Source: Liolophura sinensis (Eukaryota > Mollusca > Polyplacophora > Chitonida > Chitonidae). From it: a stretch of 64,000 nucleotides of DNA. Shown here piece after piece: positions 12,301-23,000 of the stretch. Below the pieces are notes generated by a model. It was not told where the DNA came from, searched no databases, and saw nothing but the letters and a program-made list of their open reading frames with translations. The stretch spans positions 61,981,249-62,045,248 of the forward strand of contig NC_088295.1 in NCBI RefSeq assembly GCF_032854445.1. The letters run 5' to 3'. A program made the translations under genes and the position numbers. How positions within the stretch are numbered: the stretch's first letter is position 1; each line of letters starts with the position of its first letter.

Positions 12301-15068
12301 GACGTTGTTCAATATTTCTGTGAAAAAAATTGCTACTGTCGCAGTGAGCTGAAGCGAATGTACACAGCAACGCATGTGCTGTAAGGAGTGTGCTGAAAGT
12401 AATGTATCAATAAGTATTAGGGAATGAAATGTAAAGCCCAGCGCAAAAGAACAACATGCTGGCATTGATCTTGGCATCAATGCCCTCAAAAGTTATTCTT
12501 TTGTGGGCGAATATAATAATTTTGGATTCTTGAAAACTGTGTCCAGAGATGCAGTTTGTTTAATTTTCGACCAAAACAAATACAGAAGATAAATAATATT
12601 TATAATAATACATGTTTGGATTAAATGTATATTGACAAATCGGGATAAGTAGCCTATCTAACGACAGCAAAATGTGGACAGGCTTCTGTACGACATTAAT
12701 ACATTTCACATGATTTTAGACGTACATGCTATTAATAACAGGTCTGATATGGATATGTAGGACACCGAGTGAATGTGTTCTAATTTAAGTTCACCAGTGC
12801 ACTTATCCTAGTCAACCTGGGAGAAATATTAAAAGCTCTAGGTCAAGTGGACAACGGACCAGAATCCTTTTTTGGCAAGAAATAATCAATACTGTAGAAA
12901 ATATGTCAACCCGAAATGGCACAATAAATTTTATTATTCCATGTCTTCATATGACGTCATAGGCTGACATAATTCCTTTTGCCCAGAAAGGAACGTGAAA
13001 GTATTGCCCTATCAAATGTGTACTTGTTATCAAGTGAACATTAAATAACTATGTTAGAATGCTCACCGAAATATCGTCACCAATAAATGAGAAAGTTGTT
13101 ATCTATAAACAAATTGTTATGCTTTTGGTCACAGAGAAATAACACTACTGATTACTACCTGATTTCTTCCCCATAGCGGGTGTCTCATGATGTTAATGAC
13201 TGGACTGAAGCAACTAATCCCCTTTGAGTATCCATGGAGATTGTTTTTGGCGAAGTAGTTGTACTTGGCTCGCACCTCAACCGATGTGGCTTCGGCGATG
13301 CGGAAGATCATGGTAGGACTGCAACAGATAAATTTTATTCAGAAGTTTAAGCTTGTTGTGACGACGTCTGGATATTCACTTCGTTATATCGGCAGCACTT
13401 TCAGACATCAGCACCGAATCTTTAAACGGAAATATTTTTGTGAAAAGTTTTCTAAGAGTTGAATACTACAAATAGTTCATGTTTGAGCGTTTTGTGAGTT
13501 CAATATATGTGATATTCAACGATTATCAGTGATTGGAAAAGCCGTCGTAGGGCTGGTTTGCTATACAAATAAGCAGACAACGGGCTGACAAGGGGAGGTA
13601 ACTGTAGTAGGATAAATTCAAAGATCGCTAGCTATTAGAGCAAATGTACACCGACGTTCACTGTTAGCCCCAGTTCGATGACTATGAAAAATAGTGAACA
13701 TCCCGTGATAGTGTTTGGACTAATCGCATGCGATAATCTATGAATCAGATACAATAGGGTAAGCGATTGCCAAAATTGTAATCTTGTGACATTACTACAG
13801 AGAAAAAGAAATTCGTGTAAATGGGCGTTCCAGGTAAGTAATCGCAACGCCAATTCCAAAAAACGTCGTATATTGCAAACTAAGAAATATTAGTTTGACC
13901 GATAACTGTATCTAAAATACGAAAATAGGACGGCGTCATGAAAAGAAAAGCAGTCAACAGTTTTCAAGGATTTATTTATTTGATTGATGTTTTAGAACAT
14001 ACTCAAGAATATTTACTTTACACGACGGCGGCCAGCGTTATAGTGGGAAGAAACCGGGCAGAGCTTCACAGTCTTCAGTGATGCTGGAAGCATGCAAGGT
14101 ATGTTCAAGGCGAATGGGTGAAATCGGTGCTCAAAGATGTATTGACGTGACGTTTCTATCCACCAGTAGTTAAGGTAATATAATGTAAGGTAAGGTAATG
14201 GGGAACGACACGTGTGTATATACTCTTGAAAGTTAAAGATGTCATGTAGTCGTCTTGGAGTGCATGTGCTTTACTGTATACAATTTCACGTTAAACTGCA
14301 CACAGCACAGAGGAACATCACTGTGATGTCATGATATTCCAGCTAACACCAGTAGCATGTCATGCTAACGTCACTGGGATTTCATGATCTTCCAGTTAAC
14401 GTCGTGATGTTTCATCTAAAGAGTAACGTTTTATACCAGTAACAGAGACCGCAGTGTTTTTCTAAATAGATGGCATGTTTAAAAAGGGTGGCTATATTGG
14501 ATTCAGTTATGACCATGCTCTTTTGATGATAAAGAGCATACACTCAGCGGTTTGTAGAGCTTAATAATTAAAATATATATTTTGCTGTTTATGTTAACAT
14601 TGAATATAAAACTTGCCGTTGAACATAACAGTAGGCAAAGAATCAATTTTCCCTGCTAGAAATATGATTCGAGGTAAATAAATAAGTAACTAAATAAATA
14701 GCTCTCGTGTGCTGGAACATGAGCATGAACTGCCATTGGGAAAAGTACGAGACATGAAATACCCTGTACCTAAATGTTGCCGCGAGTCCCAACGCCTGTG
14801 GAAACGATGTGGCTGTCCCTGCGTATACGTCTCCGCGCAAACATTCCGTGTCCCAATCGTGCGCTTTGATGCCTAACCGATCTATGGCTGGTGCCGGCTG
14901 AGTTTTGGCCATCTGTGGGACGATCTCATCCAAAGTGAGTCTGCCCACTAGGTCGTTAACCCGTTCCTCCCATGACAAGGAAATGTTCCGGAAGGGGAAG
15001 TCACAGCGTGCCCCGAGAACGAACACGTGAAGAACCACAAAGCCGATCAACAGTCCCTGTGCTGCCAT
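6329..15068 (-). CDS. Gene A: secreted GH3 beta-xylosidase-like enzyme, 12 exons, 743 aa
   Basis: Coding exons, 5' to 3' on the minus strand: 15068-14770, 13318-13159, 11967-11797, 10602-10511, 10136-9904, 9510-9254, 9011-8789, 8595-8506, 8301-8099, 7747-7544, 6960-6777, 6444-6329 (TAA stop). All introns are GT-AG and the joined frame is open. The Met at 15068 opens a hydrophobic leader ending GARC before DFPF, so a signal peptide of about 22 residues is likely. GH3 N-domain motifs are WGRNQ-ETYGEDP across exons 2 and 3, CKHFDVHGGP (K189, H190) and VVSDE with the probable nucleophile D271. The C-domain loop GQSLEAEGHDR (E483/E485, acid/base candidates) and the end motif FGYGLSYTNF are present, followed by an Fn3-like tail. 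Length fits GH3 xylosidases. Exon 8 reads DLSGSQ where D has DLPGSQ. Exons 1 and 2 are less like C and D, while exons 7, 8, 11 and 12 resemble D. Beta-glucosidase or arabinofuranosidase activity cannot be excluded. Confidence 0.93.
7121..7352 (+). repeat. Family 1 SINE in intron 10 of gene A
   Basis: A degenerate tRNA head near 7121 is followed by GAGCTCAAGTCCAGCTCATG and a tail ending TAACACCAATCCATTCATCA. It is antisense to gene A. Confidence 0.75.
10655..10694 (+). repeat. Small fragment like the divergent family 2 SINE
   Basis: GAGTATAATGTGATT and TGTCTTGTCTGGTGT match the middle of the element at 21688-21998. It lies in intron 3 of gene A. Confidence 0.4.
13971..14066 (-). repeat. Family 1 SINE tail, intron 1 of gene A
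   Basis: TTTATTTGATTGATGTTTTA and ACTCAAGAATATTTACTTTA with GGCGGCCAGCG identify a reversed, 5'-truncated copy. Confidence 0.7.
14313..14400 (+). repeat. Short 53-bp tandem duplication, intron 1 of gene A
   Basis: AACATCACTGTGATGTCATG at 14314 recurs as AACGTCACTGGGATTTCATG 53 bases later, each followed by ATNTTCCAG and TAAC. Two imperfect copies. Confidence 0.5.
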
Positions 15069-15118
15069 CTTGTCGCGTGTTACCAGAAGATATATCGGCT
15101 ATGGTATGACACGACGTT

Positions 15119-15127
15119 CTTATATTG
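15119..15127 (-). promoter_or_regulatory. Possible TATA box of gene A
   Basis: The minus strand reads CAATATAAG about 50 bp upstream of the gene A ATG. Only the motif and its position support it. The 5' leader just before the ATG (TTCTGG..ACACGCGACAAG) resembles those of genes C and D, which suggests a shared core promoter and 5'UTR. Confidence 0.4.
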
Positions 15128-15487
15128 AAATAATGTCACCAAGTGTCACATATCTCTAATGGCAATTGTTTTTAGATTAAGTCGTACATCCAGGGTATTG
15201 TGGTGAGACATCGTGGTCGACATGCTTGTACAGGTGATAGTTTATCTACATCCTTTGATCCAGTATCTATAAGTGTCCATCAAATTTATCTTTAGTAAAG
15301 ATAGATGTCAATGATGTGGTTTGACCTGCTAACACGAAGTCGGAGTAAGAGCATGTTTATAGGCTCGCATTAGAAGGCTTTGATGCATATTGTCGTAAAT
15401 ATTTTTTTTAAATAACACTATCTCGCTTTAAATGTCATAACGTTGATTTGATTTGGAAAGAAAGGTTTCACAGACTGATACAGCAAA

Positions 15488-15601
15488 TCTGCCCACTAGG
15501 TCGCTCACTCGTTCCTTCCATGACAGAGAGATGTTTGTGAAGGGGAGGTCACAATCTGCCCGAAGAAGGAAGATGTGGGAAAAAACACAGCTCAGTGCCA
15601 T
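15488..15601 (-). pseudogene. Relic of GH3 exon 1 (lost fifth copy)
   Basis: Read on the minus strand, Met at 15601 starts a hydrophobic leader followed by CDLPFTNISLSWKERVSDL and VGR. This parallels CDFPFRNISLSWEERVNDL, VGR of the four intact genes. Similarity stops abruptly after VGR, with no TLDEIV segment and no splice donor. It lies about 420 bp upstream of the gene A start and next to a SINE. It reads as a truncated, decaying first exon of an extra tandem copy. An unused alternative first exon is less likely without a donor. Confidence 0.8.
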
Positions 15602-15633
15602 GCTATATGGAGATGGGGTTGGGAGGCACTTTG

Positions 15634-15900
15634 GGCTAAGTGGTTTACAAGTGAGACTACTTGTGCAGCACAATGACTCAGGAGCCTCTCACCAATGCGG
15701 TCACTGTGAGTTCAAGTCCATCTCCTGCAGGTTTCCTCTCAGGTCGTACGTGGAAAAGTCTGCCAGTAACCTACGCACGTTCTTGGGTTCCTCCAGGGTT
15801 CTGTCTGTTTTTTTCTCACCATGATACTCGCCGCTGTCGAATGAGTGAAATATTCTTTAGTACGGCGTAAAACACAAATCAAATAAATAAATAAATAAAT
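15634..15900 (+). repeat. Family 1 SINE between genes A and B
   Basis: Degenerate head, then ATGACTCAGGAGCCTCTCAC, GTGAGTTCAAGTCCA, and a tail ending in several AAAT repeats. It lies just upstream of the exon-1 relic. Confidence 0.8.
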
Positions 15901-17048
15901 CATAGAAAAAGTACAACCAAATCATATGAGTAAGACATCGCAATGTTCTGTAAATTGTTATTAACACCATTGGAAGTCACTGCATATCTACCTTTGCTTA
16001 AGCCGTGGTATGTGGGAGCGTCTAAGCTGCTGCCAGTTATGCATGTTTATGAACAGTCAGAATAACTGAGGTAAATTGATTTATTTGATTTATTTATTTG
16101 ATTGGTTGGCTGTACATCCAATTCAGGTTTCATTGCCTAATTTTGTATCCTGTAGTGGGGAGTGTTTTTGTTCGCAGTTGCCGAAATCACCAAAGCCAGC
16201 TTTGCATGCTCACCAAAAATGTTACGCCCCGTTTCTTATCACTGCAAGTGATTTCGAAATTACCAACACCCATTTTAGTTCAAGTCAAGTAAGACAACGC
16301 ACATAAAGTGTGACCAAATTGAAATCTATTGTACGTGTGTTCAAGCAACAGATGTAGGTCACATTGACCCGGTGATCTATATATACATGTATATTGACAC
16401 ACGTGGATTAGGAGATTCGGTTATGAATGCTTTGATCGCTGCAGCAGCGCATGTAATTATTGTTTGAGTGAAAGGTTTGTGTTTAATATGTCTGTTTAGA
16501 TACAAAATCATCAGTCTGTTAGTTCAAACAGTGTCAAATTGCAGTTGTAACACTGAGCCAGGCGCATACTCTGATGTGCTGTGATGTGCATATGTGACAA
16601 CAGAGAAAGTTGTTTTGGATGTTAAGGTCAAGTGCTACTTCGTAAAACTATCGTCTAACGTCTATAATTCCAGTAAATCATGCAAACCCAGCATGGTTAG
16701 AGTGTAGGTTACGGGGAAAGCAAAGGTTATGAATATATTCATAAGATATTCATATCATATGAAGTGCCAATATATTCAACCAAAAGTTCGTGTCACTTTC
16801 AACACATACTTTGGCATTTTTAGGTTTTAGGTTTTCAACCAAGCAAAAATCATTACTGCTGCCAAATACCTGAAATACTGGGCGTAAAATGCAGACAATA
16901 AAGAAAGAAAAATATTTCCAACAACACAAAACTAAAAAGCCTACAAATATATTTCCATAAATCTAGCTCTGTTGTAGAAAATTTTATATCACAATAAATA
17001 CAACAATGACTTCATGAATAGAACACATAAACGTAGCAACGTTTCCAA
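15901..17048. other. Spacer between the SINE and gene B stop
   Basis: AT-rich with a short TTTATTTGATTGG-like stretch near 16085-16110. No coding signal. It should contain the gene B 3'UTR; a weak TATAAA lies at 16983-16988 on the minus strand. Confidence 0.5.
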
Positions 17049-20000
17049 CTAGAATCTACCCAAAAACTTCTGCCCTGTGATCTGGAAGCTTCCCTGTAAG
17101 ACATTGGAGTTGACGGTCCTCTTCTGGTTCGGCTGCTGACCTCCGGCGTACACACGAACCTCTCCTGAAACGTGAGCTGGATAATTAGTCATTGTCCTAC
17201 GACTGACTGAATAATTGGTAAAGTAGATGCTTTGAGATAGACTAAATCCACAGTGGAAAAGATTAATGATAAAATCGTAAATAGGTAAATGCTTATTGAC
17301 TTTATGAAACGCTGTTTTATAATAAAAAAACGCTGTTTTCTGCCAGGCTGCCATACTTTCGAACATCACTGACGAACTATTTATCAGAAAGCTACATTCT
17401 CAAATTTTAATACAATATTTGTTTAAAGTGTGGGATATCGCTGTGCTGATATTGTTATGTATGACTATTTAACGTTTTCATGTACTGTTAGTCTGCGGAC
17501 CTTTGTGAAAGCATAACAGGCCTTGTTATATATGTACAGCGCGGACCTGATGGAAAGCACCTTGTTCAATGCTCTGTTTATTTAACTGGCTGTTCATTGG
17601 CTGTTAATTCTGTGTTTAAAAATAGTTGAATCCACCTGGCACGTATATAAGCCGTGTTTTCTGTGCAGAGAGGAGGGGATTTTTGCTGCATCCACTGGGA
17701 GCCATGAGAGTGTGCGACGCTCTCGTATCGAGTCCATTATATTGATATGAGCTGGTGATGCCAGTTTCATTTGGGAGGACAGATTTTTATGCCGGCACCG
17801 TTTGTGTACCACAGTTGTACTGATGTCTGGTTTATGTGTGTTTATCCCATGGTCTTTACGTTGGATCTCCTGGAATACGTTCTTTGGGATGCAAAGGTGA
17901 ACTGGAAACTTTTAAAGGCCGGTAATACTGATGTGTATGTTTTTTTATGTTGTTGTTGTTGAACTGTCTGTAAAACTGTACGTCTCGTTTTATATATAAA
18001 GCATTGTAATATTGAGTCACTGAGTCTGTTTTCTGTTGCTGTTTTCAATACCGTAACAATATCCAGTGATCACCTACACAAACATGTGACTTGTGAAAAT
18101 GAACTGTTTATTTAGAAACAGCAAATATCTGGTATAGTCATAGTAAACGTTTTGTATTCCAGTGTGACTTACCTGGCTCAATGAAAAACTGTTCTGTCGA
18201 GTCATCCCATTGCGCCATCTGGTGGGGATCAATCACAAATTTGACTGTCAGTGACGTCACGACGGGGCTGATCTGCCGCAGGCGATCATAGCCGACCAGT
18301 TGTAACTGTGGCATCGTGGTACTCGGGCTTACCCATGATATGTACACCTGGACCACCTGGTAATTCGAATAACAAAGAATGTCAAAGGTTTGCTCAATTT
18401 TTACTTTATTCAGTGTTTTTGGATTGAGCTTAGGTTTGGGCTGTGGTTACCTCCCCATAACGCCATGCTTTGGATCGCTTTCCCCCTTTTTTCAGCACTG
18501 TTATGGTAAAAGGAAGTGTAGTGACAGATTAAGATGTTAGAGGTAACACTACCAAGACCAATACGTCTAATTGCAACACAGCCAACGTATGTTGCCCGGT
18601 TTTCCATTGTTGCATGCCACATCTAAATTCTGGAAATATTTGTTTGTTAAGACATTGGTAGTTGATATGCTGGACAGTCAAAAATGCATACCCAACGATG
18701 ATCCTGCACGTGTCACCAAGAAATGACTACACCACTGCAACTAAACTCTCACTAGCCTCACCTCATCACTGATGGCGTCCCCGGAGTTGTGGAGGGTTAC
18801 AGACACGGTTTGAGGCTCACCAGCCTGTATTGATGAACTGCCGGTAGTGATATCCGTGTAGGTGAAGTTGGTATAGGATAGACCATAGCCGAACGGGTAC
18901 AGGGGGTCTCCGGTAAAGTAACGGTAGGTGCGCTCTGCCATTGTGTAATTTGTTATTTCAGGGGTCTGGAAAAACATTATGCGTAATTATCATATACAGG
19001 TAAAGTAACCATGTACTAAGTATACAGTATGCCATCAAAAGAAAACATAGCATGACATATGCTCACACATGTATCGGATATGTTGGTTAAATTGTGTCTC
19101 CCGTCAATTCAAATATGTATGATAAAGGCTGGTAGATGATTGTCTACTTGACTGATATTTATTTGTTTGATGGGTGTATGGTCAGGGTCATAGACTGGGG
19201 AAACCCGAGTTCACGTATAAAGGAGTTTGAGAAATTCTTAGCCACAGGTAGATTCGAACTTGCGACCTTATCGATGAAAGTGCTGATCCTACCTGATTGG
19301 CCGAACGGTACCATGTGTACGGAAGTCTACCAGCTGGACTTTCCTCTCCCAGAAGAACCTGTTGTAGAGCATTTCCGGTCTCCTGGGCCGGGAAGAAGCA
19401 AGCAATGATGGAGCTAACGGCCTCGTTCTGGTCCGCCCAGGAGATGTCAAGAGGTCCGGCGTTAAACATGAGCAGAACCACCGGGGCGCCTTTAGCTGAA
19501 AACCAAAGGCACCCAGAGTTCAGTATTTTAGTGTTGTGCCTTTTAAATTTATTGTATGTTAAATGTGATTACAATCTGGCATTGTGAGAAATTCTTCACC
19601 AGTGACGTAGAATAAATTGTACTTATTAAATTCTAAACATCACTTTCTTCAACCTAAGTCACCTAACCCTTCGGATTAAGTCATGGTACTAGAGGGTGGT
19701 GAGGGGGAGTATAACTTGTTACTATTTAAAGGACAAAACAGCTTCTGGCTAAAACATATTTCAATCGAAAGCAGGATACTCAAGCTTTCTGAAAAGCATC
19801 AAACTTTATTAATTTAATGAGATTTCACCGAATAAGATCTAGAACACAAATGACAATATTGCATAAATGGTTGGTGTGAGTCGATTCACACACCACAATC
19901 TTAAATCTTGAGAATTTTATCCAATCAAAGAAGTTGCTATCAAATTGCTCGGCCTAAGCTGTGACGTAGCCTTTACCCATTCATTTAATGAAGTGACTAA

Positions 20001-23000
20001 TGACAACACAGGACTACTGCATAAGACATCATTTTTAGATCGTTTACATGACTGAGTTACGTCATTGTAAACGTAACTAATTTTCATTGAGTTACCATTT
20101 CACAAAGTGGGACAGGTCTGTAAAATGAGTTGATTCGCAAGCCGTGTAATATTCATGCAACGCTGGTATCAAAAATTATGTCAAACAGTAGCATACCGTC
20201 TCGGCCCAAATCGCATTCATCTCCTCAAATAATTTTTTGTCGTTTGTTTTAGCGTTTAGTCAGCAGTTTCTAAATAACAAATATCAGAGTCAGTGCAAAA
20301 CTCATTAGGGGTGTCGAAAGTTTATGGGAATAAGAAGATGACGTCTCATCTGACAACCCTTAAAATTAATTAAATCCTGTGATATGATTTTTCTCTGAAT
20401 TTATTACATTTGAAGAATTTAAGCATTGCTCCTTCTTCTTTCCCGCATACAAGGGGTGTATTTGTATTCTGTTTTCTTTTATAAAATAGGGTAAAATTGT
20501 TGAAACGCTGTGTACAAGCCGAGGTGCTTTCTCTGACGTTCACGATAACTAGGTCAGCGCTGCTCTCATCTTTGAAGCCACCAACAATCCTACTGTGATT
20601 TTGTAAACATTTAATAGGCTTCAAAATCACCAGCACAGCCCCTCAGGAGGCTACCACCTGCACCAGGAATACCTTGGCTGTGCATCTACAGCTAAGCTAT
20701 TTTAACCAGGTGGCTGGAATTATTTGTAAATGATATAGTAAGCCTACTGTATCAACACTTCAAGCGGTGAAAGAAATATTCTTATGTGCTATTTCCAAGA
20801 AAACTACATTTATCACTTGGGCCTTCATCACCGAAGTCCACAACTTTTATCTGCCATAGGCAACTGTTTAGACTATTACCGTATACGGAAAATACCTTCG
20901 ACGTTAGAGAGCTAGAGTAAACGTGACGTCACGTTGGTCTCAATAATGGAGACGTGCTGAAGCTGTGTCAAAACGAATTTTCACTAAACTTTTACATGGT
21001 TCAAAAAAATCTAAAAAATATTTAATGGCGGTTTAAGATACTTTGAATGGTTGTCTTGCAGTGGACATAAACATTAGTCAGATGCTGTCCCCCACTTTAT
21101 GCGTTTATATAATGAGTTTGAATAAAATCGTAACTGATGTTAACTGACAAGAGGCCGTATTTCACCGGTTACGCGGAATTCCTGTATTATATTGATATGA
21201 TCAATATATGAAATTTCCTCTTTCATCTGGATTGTTTCAGCAGACCTTAAATATCTGTTATATCTATAACACACATTGTACAGTACACAACAAACACCCC
21301 TAGACTTTCAAAAGATAACATTACGTACCATACGCGACGGCGTCTTGCAGCAACTGTAACTGAGATCCCGCGAGATCAAGGCTTTTACGGTCGAGATCCT
21401 CAGACTCAAGTGACTGGCCTGAAATGAAAGACAAAAAAACGCTGAAAAATAGAAAGACTTTGACAATGGTACGTTTATATCACTAAATTTGTCGTGAGTT
21501 CATCATAAGTCATTCGCCCAGAAGCCACGGGCTTACTCTACCCAACGACTTCATATTACAAAAGTCAGTGCACTTACCATCTAGATGGAAAAAACGCAGC
21601 TAACTTAACAGTCAAGAATTGCCCAATCGAAATCGCTTTTGTCTCAGTTTTGTCATTAGTTTTGTTTTTCCTTTATGAAGTCGAAGTCGGGAGACCCGGG
21701 GATCAAACCAGGATCTGGTCACACCATAGATTTAAAAAATGGTGCTTGTTGCTGCCTCGTCTGGCGCTCAGCAGTGAGAGATTAGAGCAAACAAACATGA
21801 CTGGTTGGACTTGTGTCAGTATAATGTGATTTTTGCGGTGTCTTGTCTGGTGTCTTTCACATGATACTTCAGTGGCAGCAGCATTTTGCCGGCATGTACT
21901 CGCCACAAGAAAACACAGTATATGTACACATACCTAATGGCTCCTCGTCGTCATATGACTAAAAATTGTAAAGTACGACGTTAAAGCCCAAGTATTCATT
22001 AATTTCTTTATGGCGATTTCGAGACTTTTTAATAACTAACGCTTAAGCCACACATGCCTGTGCCAAGACAAACGAAAACGATGTTGGAGCCGTTGACCAC
22101 CTTCTCCACATCACCACTCTTGTAGTCAGTACACTCCGTGGCCGAGCAGCCACTTGCTATACTGATGGTAGGCCAGATGGAATTAAGGCCATGGTACGGG
22201 GTGACTGTATACCCAGGGGGACTGTTGGCGGCATAATCCCCGAAGAGCTGACTAGCGTTATTTGACATCGGTCCAACAATCTAATATAAACATACCACAG
22301 AATGGATGAATAAGTAGAATTAGAAGCTTCCCAGGAAATATGGATATATCTGGCTGTGGTATTCCTAAAATCGAAATTGTAACGCCTACAGTGTCTTGTA
22401 AAATATGGCTAAAAATCTTATATGTATAAGGATGTGATGGTTTTGAAGCATGAATTCATGCCTTTAGTACACCACAAATTTCACTTTACCGCAACTTTTT
22501 CATATTGGCTCGGAGTGTTTATCGGTAAAAAGTTGTTGTTGTTCTTCAGAAGAACGAAGGACTTGACGGCTGCCTCCCTGGAGAGGGCGATATGAGGTTC
22601 ACTCTCAATGACCGTCAGGTTGATCCTGTTATAAGGGTTCATTTCCGGTGGGTCAAACTCTCCCTGCCTCAGTCTGGTGTAGAACAGAGGCTTCACCCTC
22701 TCTATGACCGTGTCCATTGTGAGGCTTCCGTCTTGAACAGCCTGGGCTGAAGAAAAAGAATCCAATAATGAGGAAACAATCAAACTAAATAAAATATGCA
22801 ATACTAAATTTATCCCAAATCAATCACGTAACATTATTTGTCCAATCATGATTGAGAAGGACAAGCTTTCTTGGAGTATTGCAAAAGCAATTCGGCTCCA
22901 ATACGGGGGGAGAAATCTGTGGAAAACTTTGTACTGAAAATGGACGAAACGGCTTGACACTTGAACTTTATCTGTAACTTTTTAGCACGAAGGGATCCCC

